Part shown: positions 20,430-34,595 of the stretch, one piece after another
How positions within the stretch are numbered: the stretch's first letter is position 1
Layout: each line of letters opens with the position of its first letter
Source: Membranipora membranacea
Taxonomy: Eukaryota; Bryozoa; Gymnolaemata; Cheilostomatida; Membraniporidae
Length of the DNA: 64,000 bases
Direction: 5' to 3'
Assembly: GCA_914767715.1 (NCBI GenBank)
Contig: OU612065.1
Span: 22,692,001-22,756,000, forward strand
Translations under genes and position numbers: made by a program
The notes under the pieces: model-generated
Seen by the model: only the letters and a program-made list of their open reading frames with translations
Databases searched by the model: none
What the model was told of the DNA's origin: nothing

Positions 20430-23400
20430 CCTAACAGTTCAGGCGCTTGAAGATCTCGAATCTGCGGATCGTTTGGCTCTGCGGCTTTGCCTTCTCTGTC
20501 AGCGTCTGTTTTAACGACGGTAACTTTTTAGGTATAAAAAGCGTGCCAAACTGCAGCATCAAAAACTTAAATCTCTGTTCGATGCTTATCAAACTCCGAC
20601 CAGTTCAAGCTCTTACATGTACTGGCCTTATTCAAAATGCAAAATATTGGAATCCTCTGATTAATTGAAGGGGTAATTACGCTGACTTGAAATTGACAAA
20701 ATATATCAAGGGTGGGCATCTCGCTTTTTTTTCGACCAGATTGAAAAATATGTTTGCTTTTAACTCACCTCATAAGGAGGAGCAACTCTTGCTGATCTCG
20801 ATTCTGCAGACCGTTTGGCTCTGCGGCTTTTTGTTTTCTGTCAGCGTCCGTTTTAACAACGGTCACTTTTGCTCTAAAAAAACATGCCAAATGGCAGCAT
20901 CAAAAAATTAAATCTCTGTTTGATTCTCATCAAACTTCGACCAGTTCAAGCTCTTATTGGCCTTATTCAAACTGCAGAATATTGGAATCGGATTACTTGA
21001 GGGGGAAATTACGCTGACTTTAAATTTATAAAAATATACCAAGGGTGGGTATCACGCTTTTTTTTCACCCAGATTGAAAAATTGATTTGCTTCTAACTCA
21101 CCTCATAAGAAGGAGCAACTCTTGCTGATCTCGATTCAGCAGACCGTTTGGCTCTGCGGCCTTTTGTTTTCTGTCAGCGTCCGTTTTAACGACGGTCACT
21201 TTTGCTCTAAAAAAACATGCCAAACGGCAGTATCAAAAAATTAAATCTCTGTTTGATTCTCATCAAACATCGACCAGTTCAAGCTCTGATTGGCCTTATT
21301 CAAACTGGAGGATATTGGAATCCTCGGATTAATTGAAGGGGTAATTACGCTGACTTGAAATTTATAAAAAATATACCAAGGATGGGTATCACGCTTTTTT
21401 TTCACCCAGATTGAATAGTAGATTCACTTCTAACTCACCTCATTAGGAGGAGCAACTCTTGCTGATCTCAATTCTGCAGACCGTTTGGCTCTGCGGCCTT
21501 TTGTTTTCTGTCAGCGTCCGTTTTAACGACGGTCACTTTTGCTCTAAAAAAACATGCCAAACGGCAGTATCAAAAAATTAAATCTCTGTTTGATTCTCAT
21601 CAAACTTCGACCAGTTCAAGCTCTTATTGGCCTTATTCAAACTGCAGAATATTGAAATCCTCGGATTAATTTGAAGGGGTAATTACGCTGACTTTAAATT
21701 TATAAAAATATACCAAGGGTGGGTATCACGCTTTTTTTTCGCCCAGATTGAAAAATAGATTCGCTTCTAACTCACCTCATAAGGAGGAGCAACTCTTGCT
21801 GATCTCGATTCTGCAGACCGTTTGGCTCTGCGGCCTTTTGTTTTCTGTCAGCGTCAGTTTTAAGGACGGTTACATTTGCTCTAAAAAAACATGCCAAACG
21901 GCAGTATCAAAAAATTAAATCTCTGTTTGATTCTCATCAAACATCGACCAGTTCAAGCTCTTATTGGCCTTATTCAAACTGCAGAATATTGGAATCCTCA
22001 GATTAATTGAAGTGGTAATTACGTTGACTTTAAATTAATAAAAATATACCAAGGGTGGGTATCACGCTTTTTTTTCGCCCAGATTGAAAAATAGATTCGC
22101 TTCTAACTCACCTCATAAGGAGGAGCAACTCTTGCTGATCTCGATTCTGCAGACCGTTTGGCTCTGCGGCCTTTTGTTTTCTGTCATCGTTCGTTTTAAT
22201 GACGGTCACTTTTGCTGTAAAAAAACATGCCAAACGGCAGTATCAAAAAATTAAATCTCTGTTTGATTCTCATCAAACATCGACTAGTTCAAGCTCTTAT
22301 TGGCCTTATTCAAACTGCAGAATATTGGAATCCTCGGATTAATTGAAGGGGTAATTACGCTGACTTTAAATTTATAAAAATATACCAAGGATGGGTATCA
22401 CGCTTTTTTTTCGCCCAGATTGAAAAATAGATTCGCTTCTAACTCACCTCATAAGGAGGAGCAACTCTTGCTGATCTGGATTCTGCAGACCGTTTGGCTC
22501 TGCGGCCCTTTGTTTTCTGTCAGCGTCCGTTTTAACGGCGGTCACTTTTGCTCTAAAAAAACATGCCAAACGGCAGCATCAAAAAATTAAATATCTGTTT
22601 GATTCTCATCAAACTTCGACCAGTTCAAGCTCTTATTGGCCTCATTCAAACTGCAGAATATTGGAATCTTCGGATTAATTGAAAGGGTAATTACGCTGAT
22701 TTTAAATTTATAAAAAATATACCAAGGGTGGGTATCACGCTTTTTTTTCGCCCAGATTGAAAAATAGATTCGCTTCTAACTCACCTCATAAGGAGGAGCA
22801 ACTCTTGCTGATCTCGATTCTGCAGACCGTTTGGCTCTGCGGCCTTTTGTTTCCTGTCATCGTTCGTTTTAATGACGGTCACTTTTGCAGTAAAAAAACA
22901 TGCCAAACGGCAGTATCAAAAAATTAAATCTCTGTTTGATTCTCATCAAACATCGACTAGTTCAAGCTCTTATTGGCCTTATTCAAACTTCAGAATATTG
23001 GAATCCTCGGATTAATTGAAGGGGTAATTACGCTGACTTTAAATTTATAAAAATATACCAAGGATGGGTATCACGCTTTTTTTTCGCCCAGATTGAAAAA
23101 TAGATTCGCTTCTAACTCACCTCATAAGGAGGAGCAACTCTTGCTGATCTCGATTCTGCAGACAGTTTGGCTCTGCGGCCTTTTGTTTTCTGTCAGCGTC
23201 CGTTTTAACGACGGTGACTTTCGCTCTAAAAAAACATGCCAAACGGCAGTATCAAAAAAATAAATCTCTGTTTGATTCTCATCAAACATCGACCAGTTCA
23301 AGCTCTTACTGGCCTTATTCAAACTGCAGAATATTGGAATCCTCGGATTAATTGAAGGGGTAATTACGCCGACTTTAAATTTATAAAAAATATACCAAGG

Positions 23401-23475
23401 GTGGGTATCACGCTTTTTTTTCGCCCAGATTGAAAAATAGATTCGCTTCTAACTCACCTCATAAGGAGGAGCAAC
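20430..23475 (+). repeat. Satellite array, older subfamily (about 336-337 bp)
   Basis: About nine tandem monomers. The landmark GCTGATCTCGATTCTGCAGA recurs near 20791, 21124, 21461, 21798, 22134, 22470, 22807 and 23143, a spacing of 333-337 bp. Diagnostic words are CTGCAGACCGTTTGG, TTTTAACGACGGTCAC, CCAAACGGCAG and CCTCATAAGG. The first monomer (20430-20790) is the most diverged, as expected at an array edge. No ATG-led open frame persists through the monomers. Confidence 0.9.
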
Positions 23476-26400
23476 TCCTGCTTATCTCGAATCTGCAAAC
23501 CGTTTGGCTCTGTGGCTTTACATTCTCCGTCAGCGCCCGTTTTAATTAGGGTCACTTTTGCCAAAAAAAACATGCCATACGCCACCGTTCAAAAATGAAA
23601 ACTCTGTCGAATCATTATCAAACTCCGACCAGTTCAAGCTCTTATCGTCCTTATTCTAAATCCAGAATATTGGAATCATCGGTTTAATAGGGGGGTAATT
23701 AAGCTGACTTTAAATTTGCAAAATTATACCAAGGGTGGGTACCACGCTTTTTTTTCGCTCGGATCAAAAAATAGATTTGCTTCTTACTCACCTCATGAGG
23801 AGGAGCAACTCCTGCTTATCTCGAATCTGCAAACCGTTTGGCTCTGTGGCTTTTCATTCTCCGTCAGCGCCCGTTTTAATTAGGGTCACTTTTGCTAAAA
23901 AATAACATGCCATACGCCACCGTTCAAAAATGAAAACTCTGTCGAATCTTTATCAAACTCCGACCAGTTCAAGCTCTGATCGGCCTTACTCTAAACCCAG
24001 AATATTGGAATCATCGGTTTAATAGGGGGGTAATTAAGCTGACTTTAAACTCACAAAATTATACCAAGGGTGGGTATCACGCTTTTTTTTCGCTCGGATC
24101 AAAAAATAGATTTGCTTCTAACTCACCTCATGAGGAGGAGCAACTCCTGCTTATCTCGAATCTGCTAACCGTTTGGCTCTGTGGCTTTTCATTCTCCGTC
24201 AGCGCCCGTTTTAATTAGGGTCACTTTTGCTAAAAAAAACATGCCATACGCCACCGTTCAAAAATGAAAACTCTGTCGAATCATTATCAAACTCCGACCA
24301 GCTCAAGCTCTTATCGGCCTTATTCTAAATCCAGAATATTGGAATCATCGGTTTAATAGGGGGGTAATTAAGCTGACTTTAAATTTGCAAAATTATACCA
24401 AGGGTGGGTATCACGCTTTTTTTTCGCTCGGATCAAAAAATAGATTTGCTTCTAACTCACCTCATGAGGAGGAGCAACGCCTGCTTATCTCGAATCTGCA
24501 AACCGTTTGGCTCTGTGGCTTTTCATTCTCCGTCAGCGCCCATTTTAATTAGGGTCACTTTTGTTAAAAAAAAACATGCCATACGCCACCGTTCAAAAAT
24601 GAAAACTCTATCGAATCATTATCAAACTCCGACCAGTTCAAGCTCTTATCGGCCTTACTCTAAATCCAGAATATTGGAATCATCGGTTTAATAGGGGTGT
24701 AATTAAGCTGACTTTAAATTTGCAAAATTATACCAAGGGTGGGTATCACGCTTTTTTTTCGCTCGGATCAAAAAATAGATTTGCTTCTAACTCACCTCAT
24801 GAGGAGGAGCAACTCCTGCTTATCTCGAATCTGCAAACCGTTTGGCTCTGTGGCTTTTCATTCTCCGTCAGCGCCCGTTTTAATTAGGGTCACTTTTGCT
24901 AAAAATAACATGCCATACGCCACCGTTCAAAAATGAAAACTCTGTCGAATCATTATCAAACTCCGACAAGTTCAAGCTCTTATCGGCCTTATTCTAAATC
25001 CAGAATATTGGAATCATCGGTTTAATAGGGGGGTAATTAAGCTGACTTTAAATTTGCAAAATTATACCAAGGGTGGGTATCATGCTTTTTTTCGCTCGGA
25101 TCAAAAAATAGATTTGCTTCTAACTCACCTCATGAGGAGGAGCAACTCCTGCTTATCTCGAATCTGCAAGCCGTTTGGCTCTGTGGCTTTTCATTCTCCG
25201 TCAGCGCCCGTTTTAATTAGGGTCACTTTTGCTAAAAAAAAACATGCCATACGCCACCGTTCAAAATTGAAAACTCTGTCGAATCTTTATCAAACTCCGA
25301 CCAGTTCAAGCTCTTATCGGCCTTACTCTAAATCCAGAATATTGGAATCATCGGTTTAATAGGGGGGTAATTAAGCTGACTTTAAATTTGCAAAATTATA
25401 CCAAGGGTGGGTATCACGCTTTTTTTTCGCTCGGATCAAAAAATAGATTTGCTTCTAACTCACCTCATGAGGAGGAGCAACTCCTGCTTATCTCGAATCT
25501 GCAAACCGTTTGGCTCTGTGGCTTTTCATTCTCCAACAACGCCCGTTTTAATTAGGGTCACTTTTGCTAAAAAAAAACATGCCATACGCCACCGTTCAAA
25601 AATGAAAACTCTGTCGAATCATTATCAAACTCCGACCAGTTCAAGCTCTTATCGGCCTTATTCTAAATCCAGAATATTGGAATCATCGGTTTAATAGGGG
25701 GGTAATTAAGCTGACTTTAAATTTGCAAAATTATACCAAGGGTGGGTATCACGCTTTTTTTTCGCTCGGATCAAAAAATAGATTTGCTTCTAACTCACCT
25801 CATGAGGAGGAGCAACTCCTGCTTATCTCGAATCTGCAAACCGTTTGGCTCTGTGGCTTTTCATTCTCCGGCAGCGCCCGTTTTAATTAGGGTCACTTTT
25901 GCTAAAATAAAACATGCCATACGCCACCGTTCAAAAATGAAAACTCTGTCGAATCTTTATCAAACTCCGACCAGTTCAAGCTCTTATCGGCCTTACTCTA
26001 AATCCAGAATATTGGAATCATCGGTTTAATAGGGGGGTAATTAAGCTGACTTTAAATTTGCAAAATTATACCAAGGGTGGGTATCACGCTTTTTTTTCGC
26101 TCGGATCAAAAAATAGATTTGCTTCTAACTCACCTCATGAGGAGGAGCAACTCCTGCTTATCTCGAATCTGCAAACCGTTTGGCTCTGTGGCTTTTCATT
26201 CTCCGTCAGCGCCCGTTTTAGTTAGGGTCACTTTTGCTAAAAAAAAACATGCCATACGCCACCGTTCAAAAATGAAAACTCTGTCGAATCATTATCAAAA
26301 TCCGACCAGTTCAAACTCTTATCGGCCTTATTCTAAATCCAGAATATTGGAATCATCGGTTTAATAGGGGGGTAATTAAGCTGACTTTAAATTTGCAAAA

Positions 26401-29400
26401 TTATACCAAGGGTGGGTATCACGCTTTTTTTTCGCTCGGATCAAAAAATAGATTTGCTTCTAACTCACCTCATGAGGAGGAGCAACTCCTGCTTATCTCG
26501 AATCTGCAAACCGTTTGGCTCTGTGGCTTTTCATTCTCCGTCAACGCCCGTTTTAATTAGGGTCACTTTTGCTAAAAAAAACATGCCATACGCCACCGTT
26601 CAAAAATGAAAACTCTGTCGAATCATTATCAAACTCCGACCAGTTCAAGCTCTTATCGGCCTTATTCTAAATCCAGAATATTGGAATCATCGGTTTAATA
26701 GGGGGGTAATTAAGCTGACTTTAAATTTGCAAAATTATACCAAGGGTGGGTATCATGCTTTTTTTTCGCTCGGATCAAAAAATAGATTTGCTTCTAACTC
26801 ACCTCATGAGGAGGAGCAACTCCTGCTTATCTCGAATCTGCAAACCGTTTGGCTCTGTGGCTTTTCATTCTCCGGCAGCGCCCGTTTTAATTAGGGTCAC
26901 TTTTGCTAAAAAAAAACATGCCATACGCCACCGTTCAAAAATGAAAACTCTGTCGAATCTTTATCAAACTCCGACCAGTTCAAGCTCTTATCGGCCTTAT
27001 TCTAAATCCAGAATATTGGAATCATCGGTTTAATAGGGGGGTAATTAAGCTGACTTTAAATTTGCAAAATTATACCAAGGGCGGGTATCACGCTTTTTTT
27101 TCACTCGGATCAAAAAATAGATTTCCTTTAAATCACCTCATGAGGAGGAGCAACTCCTGCTTATCTCGAATCTGCAAACCGTTTGGCTCTGTGGCTTTTC
27201 ATTCTCCGTCAGCGCCCGTTTTAATTAGGGTCACTTTTGCCAAAAAAAACATGCCATACGCCACCGTTCAAAAATGAAAACTCTGTCGAATCATTATCAA
27301 ACTCCGACCAGTTCAAGCTCTTATCGTCCTTATTCTAAATCCAGAATATTGGAATCATCGGTTTAATAGGGGGGTAATTAAGCTGACTTTAAATTTGCAA
27401 AATTATACCAAGGGTGGGTATCACGCTTTTTTTTCGCTCGGATCAAAAAATAGATTTGCTTCTTACTCACCTCATGAGGAGGAGCAACTCCTGCTTATCT
27501 CGAATCTGCAAACCGTTTGGCTGTGTGGCTTTTCATTCTCCGTCAGCGCCCGTTTTAGTTAGGGTCACTTTTGCTAAAAAAAAACATGCCATACGCCACC
27601 GTTCAAAAATGAAAACTCTGTCGAATCATTATCAAAATCCGACCAGTTCATGCTCTTATCGGCCTTATTCTAAATCCAGAATATTGGAATCATCGGTTTA
27701 ATAGGGGGGTAATTAAGCTGACTTTAAATTTGCAAAATTATACCAAGGGTGGGTATCATGCTTTTTTTTCGCTCGGATCAAAAAATAGATTTGCTTCTTA
27801 CTCACCTCATGAGGAGGAGCAACTCCTGCTTATCTCGAATCTGCAACTCGTTTGGCTCTGTGGCTTTTCATTCTCCGTCAGCGCCCGTTTTAATTAGGGT
27901 CACTTTTGCTAAAAAAAAACATGCCATACGCCACCGTTCAAAAATGAAAACTCTGTCGAATCTTTATCAAACTCCGACCAGTTCAAGCTCTTATCGGCCT
28001 TACTCTAAATCCAGAATATTGGAATCATCGGTTTAATAGGGGGGTAATTAAGCTGACTTTAAATTCGCAAAATTATACCAAGGGTGGGTATCACGCTTTT
28101 TTTTCGCTCGGATCAAAAAATAGATTTGCTTCTAACTCACCTCATGAGGAGGAGCAACTCCTGCTTATCTCGAATCTGCAAACCGTTTGGCTCTGTGGCT
28201 TTTCATTCTCCGTCAACGCCCGTTTTAATTAGGGTCACTTTTGCTAAAAAAAAACATGCCATACGCCACCGTTCAAAAATGAAAACTCTGTCGAATCATT
28301 ATCAAACTCCGACCAGTTCAAGCTCTTATCGGCCTTATTCTAAATCCAGAATATTGGAATCATCGGTTTAATAGGGGGGTAATTAAGCTGACTTTAAATT
28401 TGCAAAATTATACCAAGGGTGGGTATCACGCTTTTTTTTCGCTCGGATCAAAAAATAGATTTGCTTCTAACTCACCTCATGAGGAGGAGCAACTCCTGCT
28501 TATCTCGAATCTGCAAACCGTTTGGCTCTGTGGCTTTTCATTCTCCGGCAGCGCCCGTTTTAATTAGGGTCACTTTTGCTAAAAAAAAACATGCCATACG
28601 CCACCGTTCAAAAACGAAAACTCTGTCGAATCTTTATCAAACTCCGACCAGTTCAAGCTCTTATCGGCCTTACTCTAAATCCAGAATATTGGAATCATCG
28701 GTTTAATAGGGGGGTAATTAAGCTGACTTTAAATTTGCAAAATTATACCAAGGGTGGGTATCACGCTTTTTTTTCGCTCGGATCAAAAAATAGATTTGCT
28801 TCTAACTCACCTCATGAGGAGGAGCAACTCCTGCTTATCTCGAATCTGCAAACCGTTTGGCTCTGTGGCTTTTCATTCTCCGTCAGCGCCCGTTTTAGTT
28901 AGGGTCACTTTTGCTAAAAAAAAACATGCCATACGCCACCGTTCAAAAATGAAAACTCTGTCGAATCATTATCAAAATCCGACCAGTTCAAGCTCTTATC
29001 GGCCTTATTCTAAATCCAGAATATTGGAATCATCGGTTTAATAGGGGGGTAATTAAGCTGACTTTAAATTTGCAAAATTATACCAAGGGTGGGTATCATG
29101 CTTTTTTTTCGCTCGGATCAAAAAATAGATTTGCTTCTTACTCACCTCATGAGGAGGAGCAACTCCTGCTTATCTCGAATCTGCAACTCGTTTGGCTCTG
29201 TGGCTTTTCATTCTCCGTCAGCGCCCGTTTTAATTAGGGTCACTTTTGCTAAAAAAAAACATGCCATACGCCACCGTTCAAAAATGAAAACTCTGTCGAA
29301 TCTTTATCAAACTCCGACCAGTTCAAGCTCTTATCGGCCTTACTCTAAATCAAGAATATTGGAATCATCGGTTTAATAGGGGGGTAATTAAGCTGACTTT

Positions 29401-29910
29401 AAATTTGCAAAATTATACCAAGGGTGGGTATCACGCTTTTTGTTCGCTCGGATCAAAAAATAGATTTGCTTCTAACTCACCTCATGAGGAGGAGCAACTC
29501 CTGCTTATCTCGAATCTGCAAACCGTTTGGCTCTGTGGCTTTTCATTCTCCGTCAACGCCCGTTTTAATTAGGGTCACTTTTGCTAAAAAAAAACATGCC
29601 ATACGCCACCGTTCAAAAATGAAAACTCTGTCGAATCATTATCAAACTCCGACCAGTTCAAGCTCTTATCGGCCTTAATCTAAATCCAGAATATTGGAAT
29701 CATCGGTTTAATAGGGGGGTAATTAAGCTGACTTTAAATTTGCAAAATTATACCAAGGGTGGGTATCACGCTTTTTTTTCGCTCGGATCAAAAAATAGAT
29801 TTGCTTCTAACTCACCTCATGAGGAGGAGCAACTCCTGCTTATCTCGAATCTGCAAACCGTTTGGCTCTGTGGCTTTTCATTCTCCGTCAGCGCCCGTTT
29901 TAATTAGGGT
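23476..29910 (+). repeat. Satellite array, young subfamily, left block (335 bp)
   Basis: About 19 monomers with period 335 bp. They are recognisable by CTGCTTATCTCGAATCTGCA, AATTAGGGTCACTTTTGC, CATGCCATACGCCACCG and the palindrome CCTCATGAGG. Monomers differ mostly by single bases and by the length of an A-tract before CATGCC. The block ends mid-monomer at AATTAGGGT, where the LTR element is inserted. Confidence 0.95.
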
Positions 29911-30192
29911 TGTGAGATCTCAAGTTCTCACAGCTCAGGAGATTTCAGATAAAGAGAATGGAGCCAGGTGATACCAGTTGACGTCAACCACATCAGAATA
30001 ATGTATATAATTAAAGTCCAACCTCCGCCTTTTTGGAGGGGATTAGGCGCTGACATTTAAATGATATAGATAATTAAAGACTTTTTATCAGAAACAAAAT
30101 CTGGATCAAATCTCCGCTTTTGTCAAGAGGATGGGCAAATGCAATCTCCGGTTTTTTGGCCATGCGCGCCCGCCGTGGTGAACCCCTGTGCA

Positions 30193-30200
30193 TATAAAAA
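30193..30200 (+). promoter_or_regulatory. LTR TATA box
   Basis: TATAAAAA in a GC-richer context (after CCCCTGTGCA, before CCGGGGG). The same box is in the 3' LTR at 36090-36097. It would place transcription start about 30 bases downstream and define the U3/R border. Confidence 0.6.
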
Positions 30201-30309
30201 CCGGGGGAACATCAAGGCGGGTCAGTTCTGGTTGGAGAGCCCTTGGAGCATGTGTTTCTGGTAAAGTATAGATTGCTTTTCTGGTATCTAACTTAGTTTA
30301 TTATTCAAG

Positions 30310-30315
30310 AATAAA
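30310..30315 (+). terminator. LTR poly(A) signal
   Basis: AATAAA about 110 bases after the TATA box, consistent with the end of R. The equivalent position in the 3' LTR would direct 3' end formation. Confidence 0.5.
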
Positions 30316-30579
30316 AATTGATTTTAATGTCGAAAAGGCATCTCAACTATGAGTCATTAGTAAATTGAACTGACGTCTGCTTGTAACAAAATTGTAAAGA
30401 ACAATGTTGTGGATAAATTTGATTAGGTAGACAAAACACTTTTTGTATGGAGTTGCCTTCTTCCTCAACCGGAAGAAGTTAACTCCATACAAAATAAACA
30501 TGAGCAAAATGAATAAAATAGTGGTGACTGTTCTGCTCGGGTATCCGGCCCCAAGTGGGTCGAATATGCGACAGAATTC

Positions 30580-30597
30580 TGGTGCCCCGAGTGAATT
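30580..30597 (+). other. Candidate primer-binding site
   Basis: TGGTGCCCCGAGTG starts six bases after the 5' LTR. TGG is the complement of a tRNA CCA end, and the position is standard for minus-strand priming. I cannot name the tRNA from the sequence alone. Confidence 0.65.
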
Positions 30598-33500
30598 TTA
30601 ACTTACGACCTTCCAGTTTTGAGACTGATTCGCGATCATGCTGTGTTATTGTCATTATATCCACTTTATTTAGCATCGATCTAGAGTAATATCCATGTGA
30701 GTACATGTAGCAGTATCATTTTTCGTCTCTTAGTATTAATCGAGCGTCTCTTAGTATTAATCCAGTGAGACGATGCTGTAGTTTTGTTGCCACAGTTAGC
30801 CATAATTCAGTTATCATTATCCATTTCTCAAGATGTGTAGTGGATGTTTCTTCTTCTCTCATACTGTAGTGCTGGTGTGATGCTTGTCATTTTTGGCGAT
30901 CAGCATGATTGTTTCTTTCCAGTGCCTGTAATAATAAGAGTTAAAGGGCGTTAATCATGCATGAACACATTCACGCTTCGTATCAGCTAGATGTTTTATT
31001 TATAGGACATTAACATTATTATTCTATTCTCTAGATATAATTAATGCTGGATAGGATTGTATTCAAACCGAACTTCCCGAGCCGACGACATATTTAACTG
31101 AAGAGAGATTAATCACCCATTACAACGTAAGTTGACAAAACAGCCTTTACCTCACAAATCACCAGGTTAAACCTTGAGAAAATTATAGGGTTTGAAAATT
31201 CTTTTGAGACGACAAAATTACAACCATGGACAACAAAAGTATTTATAAATGATGGAAAAACTGAAGTGAATTGAAATAGAACTTGTGGGAAATTCTGGTC
31301 CAGGAAAAATGCTGGGACGGATAAACAAAATATTTATATGGATACTGGAAAAATATTATTATTACTATGGAGGAAAAAATTGGCGGACAAATTGAAAGGA
31401 AATTAGGAGGAAAATTATGGAAAATTGAAACCGGGGAGCTCCAGCGGCAACTAATCACTCCATTTGTATGGAATAGGCCTATAGGGCTAGTTGTCAGAGG
31501 CTGCAGACTAATCAATAAATACGCGTACTTAGTTGAGTTAATATCATTCCTTCATTAAAGATTGTCTGAATTCGGCTCAATCTGACAACTGGTCTGACTC
31601 TGTACACTTGGGGGGATTGATTGTCCATATGTTATACAAAGAGGATATAAAGGAGGATATAAGGAGGATATTTATTTTATAGGATTTATTTCATTTTTTT
31701 TTTCAAGTCTTTTGTCAAAAATCAGGCGCTTTCAACTTCTGATTACAGGATGAAGCTTCAAAACTACTAGCAATTTTCCTTTCATTTAGTTGTTTTGCCT
31801 GTGTTTAGAGTTAAGTTCACTAATTTTCTATACAACTTGAAAAGTTTTATTTTTGTTGTCACCAGTATCTTTTTAGATTTGGAGGTAAATAGTTTAAACT
31901 AGTGAAACATTTATACTCCCATGTTCTTGCAAGTTGCATTTTATACAAACCCCTTCGGTAGAATGGGATCATTTAACCACGGGGACGGTAAGTCATGCTA
32001 GTAATAGGAAGTGACTATAAGAAAATTGCGTAATAATGGACATTGATGTACAATGCTATGTGTATTCAGACATCCAAATTATGTTAAAAAGTTACCCAAC
32101 AACATACCTGTCACAAGTGGCGGATGCCTTGAGATATCTCATCGCCATACCTGCCAGTTGGTCAGCTTACAGGCTATCATGGGGTTAAACTACCAAATAC
32201 AAATTGTGATATGAATATAAATATTGCTGGTTTCATGATCATTTTTCTATGGATAATTGCGTGTTGACTGATACCAATGTATTTACAAGACAAGGTAAAC
32301 CATTGGAAATTTGTGTAGGTGATTTGTCAGGTTGTTTTTAAAAGGATGGTTATTTGTCGGCTCGGGATGGTTCAATGGTCATTTGGGACACTTATATGTA
32401 TTGCAGTTATATTGCTGCGAACCTCTCAACACAGATAACCCTGTACCGGCAAAACATAGAGTTCACATGTACTTGTTGTTAATAACTCAATGTACATACC
32501 TTGTCGCCCAGTTGGGGGATAATCTTTTCAGTTGTAGGTCTAATAATGACTAAGATATGTCGTTGATTACCAAATTGGGAATCTCCGCTATTATAGGTAA
32601 GGCCTCATTTATTACTAAGCTAGTTGACTAAGTGCTGAGGTTAGCTGAGTGTTGAAGTCTACTGCACAGCACAACTAACACAAGTAGTTAGTTTCCATAG
32701 CAATAGGTATGATTGATGAGTACTATCTAATTAAAAAAATGTCTAATGTATTAGGGGGTTAAATGCTACTAAACCTGCTTAACGGCATAATTTTGCATGA
32801 CTTCCACTATGATGTTGACAAACTTATTTCAAGTAAATTATTTCATGGTTGGCTGTCAGTGGGCTTGAATTCCCATAGCAGGCGTATCAACCACAACCAC
32901 GCATAGAAATACAGGAACTAATTTAGAAAGGCATGTCGGATGGTGTATCACCTGTAATTAGATAATATAAGATTTTAGATGCGCATTAGAGTTTTCACGG
33001 TCATTTGGGAGTCAAAGTTTGTGATTTATCATTTATTTAGGTAACTATTTAAGGGAGGTCTTAGTATTGGACGTTTGTGTTGTTTATCTGTAATGGTTAC
33101 TCTTATTGCGCCGTTAAAAATCCGGACGAAGCTTAAGATAGTTGTTTTTTGAAGTTCAAAGTAATTGTAAATGCAGATATCTCTGTATGTTAGTAAAACA
33201 TGTTTTATCAACTGACCACTAGTTCTGACAACACTACTAGCCTCAAAAGCCTAAATAGCATTAGTGGAATATGGGATGGAGTTTTTATTAGCACTCCATC
33301 TATTGGTGTAGGAGGGGATAACTCTCTATTAGCATTAGTTTCATACACATTGGATATTCAATGAACTAAGATTAAATTAAGATAAGGTGTTTGAAGTAAT
33401 TGAATAAATGAGGATAAATTATGCAATTGATACTTTTTGTATTAGGTAAATAAGAGTGTATGGATTCTAACAAGCATTTGAAGCTAATTATAAATGTAGG

Positions 33501-34595
33501 CACATGCCAATGACCTTGTCTGTCAGATTTGGATCGCGGGGACCTGGGAGCTTTAGCTGTAGGATTACTCCAATGATTGAAGCATTGTATCCTACTGTTG
33601 AGTGATGTGCAGGTTTTTGGGGGAGGGGCCTAGAAGAACTATTCATTTTTGTTTCACTATACTCAGTTTACAGTGTCGGTAAACATTTCTTTAGAATTGC
33701 CGTTCACAGCGTCCTGCCGCTCCCTGACTGTCACATGCGGGAATAATCTTTCATGTAGGGTTTGGGTTTCCCTTCCACCTGATGGTAGGGCCTAAGTCAC
33801 TCGCGACTATGATTCAGTTGTAGTGCAATTAATGTGAGCCTTCCAATATAAAGCAATCAGGGAGGCAAACTGGGCTAACGAGCCTACGTTGGTAGGGTGA
33901 GCTTCATGATCACAGGCATTCCAAACTTTGAATCGGCAAAATATTGATGGTATATTCAATTTGAATTGAGTTCTTCTTACAGGGCCACTCCCAGAGACTG
34001 CTGATTTGGGCAACAGTGGATGTTGTTATGCCGAGAGCGGTGGGGAGTATGACTGTAGTTTGAATTGTACAGGACCCACGGCAGAATTCTCGGTGGTTAA
34101 GGTCATTGGTCAGTGTCATTTGTCTGTTAGTTGTTTGTTAGTTGAAAAATTTAATTCACCAAAAAGGGTGTAGGGCGAAAAATAAGGATTAGCGTTTGGG
34201 TTAAAACAGTCATCAGTTTAAATTTGATTGATGAATCAGTAATTTCCAATGGTACCTATCCATTATCCAATATTGAGAGTACCTTACCAGTAGTAATTGA
34301 GTGTTTTCTGTAGCAGTAGGTTTAAGTTATAGTTACCATGGTTAAATTTGTAATTTAGGTTTAAGTTATTAGATGGGAAATAATTATACTCTATCCTTCA
34401 CAAATTATAAAAGTTGTCTGGTTGCCAGTGTCGGTCAGTTGACAACTCCAAGCTAGGAAAAAGTAAATAAATAGTTACTAGTCTAACCAGGTAGTTTATT
34501 CAAAGCGCTTTGGCTCAATACTGTATTTGTAAACAAAAATTTGATTGAACGGATCTATCCATAACTTTTATTTCATTCATCACTGGGTTAGTTCA

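Larger units (their letters stand above)
29911..30573 (+). repeat. 5' LTR
   Basis: 663 bp with TG...CA ends. The first 23 bases contain the inverted repeat TGTGAGA...TCTCACA. It carries a TATA-like box and an AATAAA. A second internal hairpin, TTTGTATGGAGTT...AACTCCATACAAA, lies at about 30443-30492. Confidence 0.92.
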
